A DNA stretch of 64,000 nt, taken from positions 434,001 to 498,000 of the forward strand of contig NZ_JACHBY010000003.1 of assembly GCF_014200495.1 (NCBI RefSeq), given 5' to 3'. Each line of letters begins with the position of its first letter. Positions within the stretch are counted from its first letter, which is position 1. This document shows, in pieces, positions 17,469-26,837 of this stretch. The DNA is from Mucilaginibacter geliditolerans (GTDB lineage Bacteria; Bacteroidota; Bacteroidia; Sphingobacteriales; Sphingobacteriaceae). The notes under the pieces are model-generated. The model did no database searches and was not told where the DNA came from. It saw only the letters and a program-made list of their open reading frames with translations. The position numbers were made by a program, and so were the translations under genes.

Positions 17469-18570
17469 AATTGGCCGATAATGTAAAACGTAATGTATTA
17501 GCTAAAGGACTGTTTGCCTGGCTGGCTGCCAGGTAAGCAAAATCAAACCCGAATTCCTGGTATTTTACGCCTACACCCAAAGTGAGGTAGTTACGGCCAC
17601 CCTCGCTGGGGTTTTGATAATAATAACCTGCCCTTAATGCCAGGGCCTTATCGTACATGTACTCTAACCCGGCTGAGTAGTATATTTCATGAAATTCTGT
17701 ACTTAAGGGCGCATCAGAGAACGACTGAAATATGCCTGCAGGTACAGAAACATCGCTGCCGGCGTTTGTAGGAACCAATAATTTATTAATATCAAGTGCA
17801 AATGTTACGTCGTTGGCATTATCAATATACCAGGTGTTGGCTATACCTGCTTTTAAATTGGTAGGCAAAAAATATGACGGTCCGTTATCCGAATAACTGA
17901 TCTTTGTACCAATGTTTGAAATATCAACACCAAAAGCAAACAAGGCATCGGTACCAAATTCCTGTGTTGGATTTTTATAGTATGCTGATACATCGGCGGC
18001 AACGGCATTACCGGCTTTCTCGCCCTGGTTTGGGGTTGAGGCTGATCCGTTTGATAAGTTTGAATGGATATAACGCAATGTTAGGCCCAGTGAAAAATTC
18101 TCACCAAACTTACGGGCAAATGATCCGTCGATAGAAAATTCAGAAGGTGTAAAGTTGCCCAGTGAGTTACCATTGCCATCAGTTAAAGCGATAGTACCTA
18201 TATTAAAATAGCGCAAAGATAAACCAATAGCGTTACGGTCATCAAGCTTATGGGCATAACTCAGGTATGATAAACTGATATCGGGCACTAAATTACGCAG
18301 CCATGGGCTATATGATAAGGAAAAACTATTATCGCTTTCAAGAAATGCCAGTTTTGATGGGTTCCAGTAGGTTGCATTAGCATCGGGTGATATGGCTACC
18401 CCTGCATCGCCCAAGGCCCCGGAGCGTGAATCGGGTGATATGGTTAAAAAAGGAACTGCGGTTGCTATTGCATTAGCGTTACTTCCATTAGTACTAGTTT
18501 GTGCGGCAACTAAAAAGGGGGATAATATAATTACTAAAACAATAGTAACTCTATTGTAGAAAAGGTTCAT
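17452..18570 (-). CDS. porV: Type IX secretion outer membrane protein PorV (LptO)
   Basis: 372 residues with an N-terminal signal peptide ending near LVAAQ. AVPFLTISPDSRSGALGDAG and ATYWNPSKLAFL are the strongly conserved start of PorV, a FadL-like 14-strand barrel. PorV binds the C-terminal domains of type IX cargo and passes them to the sortase PorU. No porU lies beside it. gldJ, another type IX/gliding component, is divergent, 230 bases away. ispF overlaps its 3' end. Confidence 0.9.
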   Translation of the reverse strand: MNLFYNRVTIVLVIILSPFLVAAQTSTNGSNANAIATAVPFLTISPDSRSGALGDAGVAISPDANATYWNPSKLAFLESDNSFSLSYSPWLRNLVPDISLSYLSYAHKLDDRNAIGLSLRYFNIGTIALTDGNGNSLGNFTPSEFSIDGSFARKFGENFSLGLTLRYIHSNLSNGSASTPNQGEKAGNAVAADVSAYYKNPTQEFGTDALFAFGVDISNIGTKISYSDNGPSYFLPTNLKAGIANTWYIDNANDVTFALDINKLLVPTNAGSDVSVPAGIFQSFSDAPLSTEFHEIYYSAGLEYMYDKALALRAGYYYQNPSEGGRNYLTLGVGVKYQEFGFDFAYLAASQANSPLANTLRFTLSANFGGTK

Positions 18571-18592
18571 TGAATATATTAAATGTGTGTTT

Positions 18593-18600
18593 CAAATATA
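18593..18600 (-). promoter_or_regulatory. porV promoter -7 box
   Basis: TATATTTG on the minus strand, an exact TAnnTTTG match, 22 bases before the porV ATG. No clear -33 element was found. Confidence 0.45.
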
Positions 18601-18800
18601 TAAATATACTTTGGCTTATAAGTATATATAAGTTATCTTTAAGCCATAAATATAGCGATGTATGTAACACAATTGAAGTTATTTACGTTTAAATGCCAAA
18701 AGGGTATTCATTTTAGTGGCGCTTACGCTATAAAATTTATCATTTTTAATGAAATTTTTTTAATTTTAACGATTCATACAATAAAAATAATTGTGAAAAT

Positions 18801-20375
18801 ATGAAGATAGTTTTTACTAAAACTGCTTTAGTACTTTTAGCTGCGGGGGCCCTGATAAGTGGTTGTGCTAAACATCAGCAATCTGAGAAAACGGGGATAC
18901 CTTACAACGACAGGAATAATGGCGGATATGTAAAGTTTCGCCAAACACACCCAGCACCAGGCCCAGGCATGGTGGCCATTGAAGGTGGTACCTTTGTTTT
19001 AGGTGGCAGTGCAGATCAGGATGTTGCTTACGATTATAACAACGTGCGCAGGCGCGTTACCATACCATCTTTCTATATGGATGATACCGAAGTATCAAAC
19101 CAGGATTGGCTTGATTACCTGCACTGGATAAGCATTGCTTACCCTAATGATCATGAATATTACTATGATGCCCTGCCTGATACATTAGTATGGCGCAGAC
19201 CATTATCCTATAACGAGCCTTACGTTGACAACTATTTACGTCACCCTGCATTCCAGGATTACCCGGTAGTTGGTGTATCATGGGATCAGGCACAGGATTA
19301 TTGCCGTTTCCGTACTGACCGCGCTAATGAGTATATATTAGAGCAAAAAGGTATGCTTGCAACTGTAAAAGACAACAAAGGCAAAAACAACAACCAGGAA
19401 ACATTTAATACAGATATGTATTTAAATGGCCAGGTTAGAGGCGCCGGCATTGATGGTAAAAAAATGCTGCCGGATCTGAGCCCTAATGCCAAAGGTAAAG
19501 CTGTGCGCCCTGCACGTATGGAAGATGGTATATTAAAACAAGCTTACCGTCTGCCTACTGAGGCTGAATGGGAATATGCAGCGCTTGCTTTAGCCGGAAA
19601 CACCCAGTTTGAAAACATTAACGATGGTAAAATATACCCATGGAACGGTTTAGGCGTACGCTCACCAAAAAGAAAAACAAGGGGTTTAATATTAGCTAAC
19701 TTTAAACGTGGCGAAGGTGATAATGCCGGTGTAGGTGGTTACCTGAACGACAAGGCTGATATTACCGCGCCAGTAAGATCATATCCGCCAAATGATTTTG
19801 GTTTATATAACATGGCCGGTAACGTAAACGAATGGGTACAGGATACTTACCGCCAAACTTCATTTGATGAGGTTGAGGATTTCAATCCTTTCCGTGGTAA
19901 TGAGTACACCAACAAACGTTTAGCCGACCCTACAAAAGGTATTTATGCTAAAGACAAATACGGTCGCCCTATATATGACCCGGCTACATCAGGTAAAAAA
20001 TTAAAATATAGCGAGATCATAGCTCAACAGCAGCAAACTGATTCGATTAAAAAAGCCGCACAAGCGGCACCAAAAGATGCTTTGGCTGGTAAAGCTTACA
20101 ACCCGGATCAACGCGGTTTTGCGGATACTGTAAACGCTGCATTATACGGTACTACTACTTTGGTTAATGACCACTCTAAAGTTTATAAAGGTGGATCATG
20201 GAACGACCTTGCATTTTGGTTAAACCCTGCAACCCGCCGCTTTATGGATGAGGACAATGCAAGTGCCGAAGTTGGTTTCCGTTGCGCTATGGATATGGTT
20301 GGTGCAGCTGAGATGAACCCGAATGGTAAACCTCACTTCAGCGTTAAAAAACCTAAGAAATTTGTAGCTAAATAA
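18801..20375 (+). CDS. gldJ: Gliding/type IX secretion lipoprotein GldJ (SUMF1 fold)
   Basis: 524 residues. The lipoprotein signal MKIVFTKTALVLLAAGAL is followed by ISGC (Cys22). From about residue 55 it has a formylglycine-generating-enzyme (SUMF1) fold: GMVAIEGGTFVLGG, VGVSWDQAQDYCRFR, RLPTEAEWEYAAL, YNMAGNVNEW and the end VYKGGSWND ... VGFRCAMD. GldJ and GldK share this fold. The long insertions, the length and the neighbouring porV favour GldJ, because gldJ, porU and porV are linked in other Bacteroidota and no gldL follows. It is a structural role, not known as an enzyme. Confidence 0.78.
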   Translation: MKIVFTKTALVLLAAGALISGCAKHQQSEKTGIPYNDRNNGGYVKFRQTHPAPGPGMVAIEGGTFVLGGSADQDVAYDYNNVRRRVTIPSFYMDDTEVSNQDWLDYLHWISIAYPNDHEYYYDALPDTLVWRRPLSYNEPYVDNYLRHPAFQDYPVVGVSWDQAQDYCRFRTDRANEYILEQKGMLATVKDNKGKNNNQETFNTDMYLNGQVRGAGIDGKKMLPDLSPNAKGKAVRPARMEDGILKQAYRLPTEAEWEYAALALAGNTQFENINDGKIYPWNGLGVRSPKRKTRGLILANFKRGEGDNAGVGGYLNDKADITAPVRSYPPNDFGLYNMAGNVNEWVQDTYRQTSFDEVEDFNPFRGNEYTNKRLADPTKGIYAKDKYGRPIYDPATSGKKLKYSEIIAQQQQTDSIKKAAQAAPKDALAGKAYNPDQRGFADTVNAALYGTTTLVNDHSKVYKGGSWNDLAFWLNPATRRFMDEDNASAEVGFRCAMDMVGAAEMNPNGKPHFSVKKPKKFVAK

Positions 20376-20400
20376 TTTAGGCTGAAAGATAAAAGTTGAA

Positions 20401-20437
20401 AGGCGAAAGGTGATTTTAAAATCCTTTCGCCTTTTTC
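20401..20437 (+). terminator. Rho-independent terminator of gldJ
   Basis: A 10-bp stem AGGCGAAAGG / CCTTTCGCCT (20401-20410 and 20423-20432) with a further GATTTT/AAAATC pairing inside, followed by a T-run. Confidence 0.8.
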
Positions 20438-20456
20438 TTTTTACGCGATTTGTAAT

Positions 20457-20957
20457 TTAGTTGAATTGTAATAGCACCTGGCCTTTTTCTACTTTATCGC
20501 CGGATTTTAGCTTTACGGTTTTTACGGTAACATCTGCCGGGGCCTTAATAATATTCTCCATTTTCATGGCTTCCAGTATAAACAGGTTATCCCCTTTTTT
20601 AACTTCATCGCCAACGGCAACAAATACTTTTAGCACCAAGCCGGGCATAGGGGCTTTTACTTCGCTAACCTTAGCATTATTAAGGCTGCTCAGGCCAAGC
20701 TTATCCAGCAATACATCAAACTGATCTTTAGCACTAACGGTGTAGATGTTGTTGTTTACCTTGATCTCCGCTGTTTTTTCAGCAGCATTAAAGCTTACTA
20801 CCTCGGCATTGTACGATTGCAGGTTGTTGATGATATGCCAGGCATTAGTATTCACCTTTTTCATATCGGCATTCACAGGTTCATTATTAATAGATAAACC
20901 TTTGCCGTTATTATCTATCTCGTAATCATATTTGCCGTTTACTTTTATCTTGTACAT
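20457..20957 (-). CDS. Biotin carboxyl carrier-type protein
   Basis: 166 residues. The C-terminal 70 form a biotinyl/lipoyl domain: VKAPMPGLVLKVFVAVGDEV and then EAMKMEN, with Lys132 as the biotinylation site. The N-terminal half (about 1-95) is typical of the carrier of propionyl- or acetyl-CoA carboxylases and decarboxylase gamma chains in Bacteroidota. No biotin carboxylase or carboxyltransferase gene is next to it here, so the partner enzyme is encoded elsewhere. Which acyl-CoA is used is not decidable. Confidence 0.85.
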   Translation of the reverse strand: MYKIKVNGKYDYEIDNNGKGLSINNEPVNADMKKVNTNAWHIINNLQSYNAEVVSFNAAEKTAEIKVNNNIYTVSAKDQFDVLLDKLGLSSLNNAKVSEVKAPMPGLVLKVFVAVGDEVKKGDNLFILEAMKMENIIKAPADVTVKTVKLKSGDKVEKGQVLLQFN

Positions 20958-21034
20958 AGTTTAAAGATTAGAGATTAATATGCTGCAAACAATAATATCG
21001 TAAAATTCTTAAAATTCAATAAATCTGTAGTGTC

Positions 21035-21265
21035 TCAGTTTGAATTTATTTTACGTTTTAAGATGAAAACCATAATCATAGCAACTATCCAAATTAACAA
21101 TACTACTGGTAAATAAATTGATATAATAGTTCTGTAAGGCAAAAGATCTTTTTTAAAAGCATTTGCTAAAACAACACTACATAACCCAATGATATTGAAG
21201 CAAAAATATACTTTTTGCCAAAAGACTAATTTGTCACTATTGCTACCCGTAAATATTCTTCTCAT
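21035..21265 (-). CDS. Small two-helix membrane protein, unknown
   Basis: 76 residues. Two hydrophobic stretches (about 20-36, VYFCFNIIGLCSVVLAN, and 46-69, IISIYLPVVLLIWIVAMI) are joined by a Lys-rich loop, with a basic end (LKRKINSN). I do not recognise the family. Coding is supported only by length and the membrane pattern; no clear ribosome binding site was seen. It lies 51 bases upstream of nothing obvious, between the DUF4159 and carrier-protein genes. Confidence 0.45.
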   Translation of the reverse strand: MRRIFTGSNSDKLVFWQKVYFCFNIIGLCSVVLANAFKKDLLPYRTIISIYLPVVLLIWIVAMIMVFILKRKINSN

Positions 21266-21316
21266 TGGGATTGATTTAGGAACTAAAAAGTCAACAAATC
21301 CTGGTTTAACTTCACC

Positions 21317-21979
21317 CTACTGCGTAAATACATATTGTATCATATTAGCACCCATTTTCAGGGCTTTTAAGCGCGTTTCCTGCGTATCACCGGCGTATGT
21401 GCCATAATCCTCCCAACCATTACCTAAATCGCACTGATAATCGTAAAAACACACCAAACGCCCCTTATAGATCAAGCCAAAACCCTGGGCCCGTTTACCA
21501 TCGTGCTCATGTACTTTAGGCAGCCCGTTGGGGAAGCTGTATTTTTGGTGATAGATGGGGTGATTGAGTGGCAGTTCCACAAAATCAAGCTCCGGGAAAA
21601 CCTTTTTCATCTGTGGCCTGATGAATTGGTCGAGGCCGTAGTTATCATCTATATGCAAAAAACCGCCGCCTATTAAATAAGCCCGCAGGTTCTGCGCTTC
21701 CTGGTCGGAGAAGATCACGTTGCCATGGCCGGTCATGAAAATAAATGGATAATTAAATATTTCGGCGCTGCCAACATCAACTACTTCGTCCTGTAGTTGA
21801 AAATTAGTTTTTAAATTCTCGTTGCAAAATTTGATGAGGTTGGGCAGGGCTGTGCGGTCGCCATACCAATCGCCGCCGCCATTGTATTTTAGTTTGGCCA
21901 TTTTATAGGTAGGCTCATTAAAGCTGCTCATAACAAACAGTATTAACAACGCAACGCCTATATAAATGCCTTTTCTCAT
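21317..21979 (-). CDS. DUF4159 protein
   Basis: 220 residues. A signal peptide or anchor (IYIGVALLILFVMSSF) is followed by MAKLKYNGGGDWYGDRTALP, the hallmark of DUF4159. FIFMTGHGNVIFSDQEAQNL, FLHIDDNYGLDQF and the end with YDYQCDLGNGWEDYG complete the domain. The fold is glutamine-amidotransferase-like, but no catalytic triad is obvious. It is probably periplasmic and of unknown function. It overlaps rsmE by four bases, so it is the second gene of that operon. Confidence 0.8.
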   Translation of the reverse strand: MRKGIYIGVALLILFVMSSFNEPTYKMAKLKYNGGGDWYGDRTALPNLIKFCNENLKTNFQLQDEVVDVGSAEIFNYPFIFMTGHGNVIFSDQEAQNLRAYLIGGGFLHIDDNYGLDQFIRPQMKKVFPELDFVELPLNHPIYHQKYSFPNGLPKVHEHDGKRAQGFGLIYKGRLVCFYDYQCDLGNGWEDYGTYAGDTQETRLKALKMGANMIQYVFTQ

Positions 21980-22686
21980 TCGCGGTTTAAAAAGTTTACT
22001 TCAAAACAAGCCTCCAAAGCAGCGGTTTCCGTCCTTAAACGACTTTGACCTAAAGTTATGGCTTTATAATCATTATGCAAAGCATCCTCAATTTCCTTCG
22101 GACTAAAATCACCCTCCGGGCCTATCAAAATTAAATACTTTCCGTTCAGGCTGATGTCTTGCTTCAGGCTGGTTTTATCACTTTCTTCACAATGAGCAAT
22201 AAATTTCTGTCCGTCAAAGCTCCGGGACAATAATTTGCTCAAAGGCTCCGGCTCGTTTAATACGGGGTGATATGCTTTTAAGGATTGTTTAATGGCTGAG
22301 GTGATGATCTTGTTCAGCCTATCAACCTTAGCCTCCTTACGCTCGGAGCGCTGGCAGATAATGAGCGAGATCTCATCAATACCTATCTCGGTGGCTTTTT
22401 CAAGGAACCATTCCAGGCGTTCAATATTTTTTGTGGGGGCGATGGCTATATGCAGATAATGATTACGCTTGTTAAAGCCGGTTACCACATCAGTAATTTG
22501 CAGGATGGTCCGTTTAGGGTGTGCGTCTTTAATTTCGGCGGTATATAAACCACCGCGACCATCAATCAGCTGCACCTTGTCGCCAACATTAAGGCGCAAA
22601 ACCCTTACAGCGTGTTTGCTTTCCTCTTCGCTAAGAAAATATTGGGGGTGTGAGGGTTCAATATCCGGGGTGTAAAAAAGATGCAT
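21976..22686 (-). CDS. rsmE: 16S rRNA m3U1498 methyltransferase RsmE
   Basis: 236 residues from the ATG at 22686 (MHLFYTPDI), which matches usual RsmE starts better than the ATG 18 bases earlier. The SPOUT-fold knot motifs are clear: LILIGPEGDFSPKEIE and LGQSRLRTETAALEA. The N-terminal PUA-like part has HAVRVLRLNVGDKV. It methylates U1498 of 16S rRNA. The stop overlaps the DUF4159 start by four bases. Confidence 0.93.
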   Translation of the reverse strand: MHLFYTPDIEPSHPQYFLSEEESKHAVRVLRLNVGDKVQLIDGRGGLYTAEIKDAHPKRTILQITDVVTGFNKRNHYLHIAIAPTKNIERLEWFLEKATEIGIDEISLIICQRSERKEAKVDRLNKIITSAIKQSLKAYHPVLNEPEPLSKLLSRSFDGQKFIAHCEESDKTSLKQDISLNGKYLILIGPEGDFSPKEIEDALHNDYKAITLGQSRLRTETAALEACFEVNFLNRE

Positions 22687-22780
22687 TATATGGAATGGGA
22701 TCAAGATTTAAGAATCATGAGTCATGATAAGAAAACTTATTACTGGTATTTTAGTCTTGATTCCTAACTCTTGTTTCTAA

Positions 22781-24121
22781 TCAGTGCAAATCTACAGCAT
22801 CTTCTTCATTAATCAGCAGCTCAAGCTTTACTGATTCAATATTCTGGTCGGATTTACGTAGTACCGTAATGTTATACCCGTTTGATTCCTTTTGTTCGCC
22901 TACATCAGGTATCTTACCAAATATATCACCCAACCAGCCCGATACGGTATCATAATCACCGTCCTCGGGCAGATCATGCGGCAAGTGGCTGTTTACATCA
23001 TATATTGGGGCAAGCGCGTTTACTATAAACTCGCGGTCGTTAACACGTTCAACAATTGGCTTTTCCTCATCGTACTCATCCTGTATCTCGCCTACCAGCT
23101 CTTCAACAATATCTTCCAGGGTAACCATGCCCGCCGTGCCGCCAAACTCATCAAGCACAATGGCTATCTGTATGCGCTTTTGCTGCAGCTCGGCCATCAG
23201 GTCGTTTATCTTTTTTGTTTCTGGGATAAAATATGGCTTGCGGATAATGTCTTTTAGTACGATGTCCTCATTACGGGCCAGCAAAGGCAAAATATCCTTA
23301 GCGTGTACAATACCAACTATCTTATCAATTACATCATCATAAACTGGCATGCGGGAGTAACCTTCTGTTATCAGGGTTTCCAGTAATTCATCCTTAGTGG
23401 TATCAATATCAATACCCGATATTTTGGTACGTGGTACCATGATGTTTTTTACTACACGTTCATTAAACTCAAACACATTCTGGATGAGTTCATGCTCATT
23501 GGAGTCGAGCGCGCCGCTTTCCTTTCCTTGCTCCAGTAAATACTGTAATTCTTCGGAGCTGTGATGTGTTTCGCCTTGCACCGCATCGATACCAAATATT
23601 TTCAGAATAAAATTAGCGAAGGTGTTCAGGCACCAGATAATAGGCTTAAACACGATATAAAATAGCTGCAAAGGCACAGCAATGGCCATTACGGTACGTG
23701 TGGAGCGTTGTATGGCTATTGATTTTGGTGCAAGCTCGCCAAAGGTGATATGAAAAACAGTAATAACTGAGAATGCTACGAAATGGCAAATATTAAGTAC
23801 CAGTGTAGATGTAATAGCAATTCCTATTGACAGGAACAGATGCAGCATTATAGCTGTTACCACCGATTGGCCAAACCAGCCCAAGGCCAGCGAAGCAATG
23901 GTAATACCCAGCTGCGTTGCAGCCAGGTAACCATCTAAATTATGTAAAATGCCACGTGTAGTTTTAGCCAGGCGACTACCCGTTTTGGCCTTTATTTCAA
24001 TTTGCGAACCCCGCACCCTTACCATGGCAAATTCCGCGGCAACAAAAAAGCCGTTCAACAATACCAGGAAAATGGTAAGGAAAAGATAAAAATAATTTAC
24101 GGTGAGTTCTGCGGGGTCCAT
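22781..24121 (-). CDS. CNNM/CorC-HlyC family membrane protein
   Basis: 446 residues. An N-terminal DUF21 domain with about four membrane helices (from LTVNYFYLFLTIFLVLLNGFF) is followed by two CBS domains (about 205-330; NIMVPRTKISGID and MPVYDDVIDKIVGIVHAKD). A C-terminal CorC_HlyC transporter-associated domain (about 345-430; VSGWLGDIFGKIPDVGE) ends the protein. The family exports or senses Mg2+ or Co2+. The name hemolysin is historical. It is followed upstream by ppa after seven bases, which suggests one operon. Confidence 0.88.
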   Translation of the reverse strand: MDPAELTVNYFYLFLTIFLVLLNGFFVAAEFAMVRVRGSQIEIKAKTGSRLAKTTRGILHNLDGYLAATQLGITIASLALGWFGQSVVTAIMLHLFLSIGIAITSTLVLNICHFVAFSVITVFHITFGELAPKSIAIQRSTRTVMAIAVPLQLFYIVFKPIIWCLNTFANFILKIFGIDAVQGETHHSSEELQYLLEQGKESGALDSNEHELIQNVFEFNERVVKNIMVPRTKISGIDIDTTKDELLETLITEGYSRMPVYDDVIDKIVGIVHAKDILPLLARNEDIVLKDIIRKPYFIPETKKINDLMAELQQKRIQIAIVLDEFGGTAGMVTLEDIVEELVGEIQDEYDEEKPIVERVNDREFIVNALAPIYDVNSHLPHDLPEDGDYDTVSGWLGDIFGKIPDVGEQKESNGYNITVLRKSDQNIESVKLELLINEEDAVDLH

Positions 24122-24128
24122 TAATTAT

Positions 24129-24674
24129 TTATTGGTACACAGGGAAAGTGGATTTATACAATTCCATACTTTCTTCAATTACTTTGTGAGCATAACGCAA
24201 ACCCAATAAATGTTCGATGGTTACGTTTTTGCCTTCGAGTTTTTTATAATCCTGGAAAAAACGAACGATCTCTTTCATGGCATGCGGTGGCAATTCATTC
24301 AGATCGTTGATATAGTTTACAGACATATCGTTTTTTGCGACTGCTATAATTTTATCATCCTGCTCGCCATTATCAACCATATGCATAACGCCTATTACTT
24401 TTGCTTCGATGATGGACATTGGGAATACATCAACAGAACATAATACTAATATGTCCAATGGGTCATGATCATCACAATAAGTTTGCGGGATGAAACCATA
24501 GTTGGCAGGATACATTACTGAAGAAAATAAAACACGATCAAGCTTTAACAAACCTGATTCTTTATCAATCTCATATTTAGCCTTAGAACCTTTAGGTATC
24601 TCTATTACTGCATGTACAATTTCAGGTACGTTATCTCCGGGTGAAACCTGGTGCCAGGGATGTTGTGTGCTCAT
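24129..24674 (-). CDS. ppa: Inorganic pyrophosphatase (family I)
   Basis: 181 residues. It hydrolyses pyrophosphate to drive biosynthesis. Motifs are [17 protein letters not shown] near residue 27, [20 protein letters not shown] with the metal-binding acidic cluster, and [31 protein letters not shown] is the later signature. It is placed between the DedA and CNNM genes, all on the minus strand with short gaps. Confidence 0.95.
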   Translation of the reverse strand: MSTQHPWHQVSPGDNVPEIVHAVIEIPKGSKAKYEIDKESGLLKLDRVLFSSVMYPANYGFIPQTYCDDHDPLDILVLCSVDVFPMSIIEAKVIGVMHMVDNGEQDDKIIAVAKNDMSVNYINDLNELPPHAMKEIVRFFQDYKKLEGKNVTIEHLLGLRYAHKVIEESMELYKSTFPVYQ

Positions 24675-24696
24675 TTAGTAGTGTTATATTTATTAT

Positions 24697-25341
24697 TTAT
24701 AGTTTACTTACTTTACTTTGTGTGCTCTTTTTTCTAAAAAAAGCAATGATCAAGGGAATAGATGTAACAACAAAAAATCCAATGATTATATAGTCCAGGT
24801 AATGCGTTATATCCGGGTACTTTCTACCCAGGAAGTAACCTGTTAAACATAGTGTTACCACCCATGCTACGCTGCCAATAATATTATAAAGTGTAAACTT
24901 TTTAATATCAATTTTAACAACTCCTGCAAAGATAGGAGCAAAAGTTCTAATTATAGGGAAAAATCTGCCCAAAATTAGCGCCATACCGCCATATTTCACA
25001 TAAAATTGCTCGGCCATTACCACATACCGCTTTTTAAACAGCAAAGAATCGTTTTTGTTGAATAAAATTGGGCCCGTTCGGTAGCCAAACCAGTAGCCGG
25101 TGTAGTTGCCTAAAATTCCTGCTATAATTAATGAGATAATAAGCGTAGTGATCTGGATATCGAACATTCCGCTTGCGCAAAGCAAACCTGCCATAAATAG
25201 CAGGTAGTCTCCCGGTAAAAAAAAACCAAAAAACAATCCGGTTTCAGCAAAAACAACAATAAGCAAAAGATAAAATCCTCCTCTGCTTATGATGGATTGA
25301 GCGTCCGTTAAATTTTGCAGGTGTTCCCAAAAACTTTCCAT
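24697..25341 (-). CDS. DedA family membrane protein
   Basis: 214 residues with about five membrane segments. The family motifs are GFFLPGDYLLFMAGLL and GRFFPIIRTFAPIFAGVVKI, including the conserved Arg-rich loop. DedA proteins are linked to undecaprenyl-phosphate or phospholipid flipping and to envelope stress. It starts an apparent run with ppa and the CNNM gene. The exact lipid is not known. Confidence 0.9.
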   Translation of the reverse strand: MESFWEHLQNLTDAQSIISRGGFYLLLIVVFAETGLFFGFFLPGDYLLFMAGLLCASGMFDIQITTLIISLIIAGILGNYTGYWFGYRTGPILFNKNDSLLFKKRYVVMAEQFYVKYGGMALILGRFFPIIRTFAPIFAGVVKIDIKKFTLYNIIGSVAWVVTLCLTGYFLGRKYPDITHYLDYIIIGFFVVTSIPLIIAFFRKKSTQSKVSKL

Positions 25342-25393
25342 TCACTATGTAAAACTACAAATATTAAATCAATTTGTAGTTATGCCTTATTTA

Positions 25394-26779
25394 TTAAATA
25401 AGGTACGCAATAAATGTTGGATATACGCCGATAATAATGGTTACCAATGCAGAAAAGCCTAAAACAAAGCTATAGTATGCCGGGATCTGTACTTCGCTGG
25501 TTTCAGCAGTGCGGAAATACATGGCTACAATTACCCTGAAATAATAGAAAATACTGATAATAGCGTTTACTACCGCCAGTACAACCAACCAAACCTGGTA
25601 ATGCGAAAGAGCACTTGAGAACATAAAGAATTTACCCATAAAGCCTGCAGTAAGTGGTATACCTGCTAATGACAGCATGGCTATAGTTAATACCAGGGCC
25701 AGGAAAGGGTTCTTTTTTGACAGGCCGTTAAAGCTCTCAAAGTTATCACTGCCTGATTGTTGTTGTACCAATATTAAAGCCGCGAACGCGATGATAGAAG
25801 CGATTGAATACGCAGTAGCATATATAAATACCGAGTTTGCTGAACTTGCGCCTAATGCTACGATAGCAAAAAGCATATAGCCTGCGTGTGATATACTGGA
25901 GAACGCTAGCATACGTTTAAAGCTTTGCTGGTAAAGCGCAGTAATATTGCCTATGAATAAGGTTAATATAGTTATGATAAGCAGGGCAGGCATCCAGAAA
26001 TCAGCCACTGGTGCAAAGCATTCCGCAAATAAACGCAGGAATGCTGCAAAGCCTGCAGTTTTAACTACTGTTGACATGAACGCAGTGATCAGCGTTGGTG
26101 AGCCTTCATATACATCCGGGGTCCAGAAATGGAATGGGGCAGCGCCTACCTTAAAGCAAAGGCCAACTATGATCAGCATAATACCGGTACCCATCATAGG
26201 GTCCATACCACGCGGGTGAGCCACTACCCAGTTACGGATAGCCTCTAAGTTAAATGAACCTGTTGTACCATAAATAAGTGCTATACCGAATAGTAAAAAG
26301 CCGGTTGAAAAAGCACCCATCAGGAAATATTTTAAAGCTGCCTCATTTGAAGCAAAATCATTCTTTTTAATACCTGCCAGAATATATAAGCTAACCGACA
26401 TGATTTCGATGCCTATAAAAAGCATGGTTAGGTTATAATAAGATACCATTACTATAATACCTGCTAATGAAAACAGGATAATGGCATAATACTCGGCAAT
26501 GTGATCGCTTATACGCTCGAAATAACCTTTTGATAATAACAGGATAAGTATAGTTGATATAATAGTAATGGCTGAAAACGCTATTGAATAGTTATTAAAC
26601 AACATCATGCCGTGGTAAATAGGCGTAGCTACATCAACTGATGTCCATTGTGCAAGGGCAAAGCCTAAAGCGGCAAGCAAACCGATAACAGCAACCGGCA
26701 GCAATGCTTTTTTAGCTTTATATAGACCCAAATACAAAAGCACTATGGGTAAAACAGATATTATTATTAAGGTATTCAT
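25394..26779 (-). CDS. nuoN: NADH-quinone oxidoreductase subunit N
   Basis: 461 residues and about 14 membrane helices. This antiporter-like proton-pumping subunit of complex I is the last gene of the nuo operon. FHFWTPDVYEGSPTLITAFM is the Proton_antipo_M signature, with the buried Lys/Glu residues in the middle helices. The stop codon lies inside a small CCTTATTT/AAATAAGG hairpin (25385-25403). Confidence 0.95.
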   Translation of the reverse strand: MNTLIIISVLPIVLLYLGLYKAKKALLPVAVIGLLAALGFALAQWTSVDVATPIYHGMMLFNNYSIAFSAITIISTILILLLSKGYFERISDHIAEYYAIILFSLAGIIVMVSYYNLTMLFIGIEIMSVSLYILAGIKKNDFASNEAALKYFLMGAFSTGFLLFGIALIYGTTGSFNLEAIRNWVVAHPRGMDPMMGTGIMLIIVGLCFKVGAAPFHFWTPDVYEGSPTLITAFMSTVVKTAGFAAFLRLFAECFAPVADFWMPALLIITILTLFIGNITALYQQSFKRMLAFSSISHAGYMLFAIVALGASSANSVFIYATAYSIASIIAFAALILVQQQSGSDNFESFNGLSKKNPFLALVLTIAMLSLAGIPLTAGFMGKFFMFSSALSHYQVWLVVLAVVNAIISIFYYFRVIVAMYFRTAETSEVQIPAYYSFVLGFSALVTIIIGVYPTFIAYLI

Positions 26780-26837
26780 TTTATTTCTTTAAATCTGATC
26801 TTTATTTATCATTAATAAGCAAAATTCAGTTTGCCGG

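Noticed and set aside
22687..22780. Possible inverted repeat between rsmE and the CNNM gene (AAGAATCATGAGTCATGA / CTTGATTCCTAACTC)
   Set aside because: The arms pair only weakly by eye and no second copy was found in this window.
25385..25403. CCTTATTT/AAATAAGG hairpin as nuo terminator
   Set aside because: Only eight A/T-rich pairs and no T-run on the minus strand; it may be chance.
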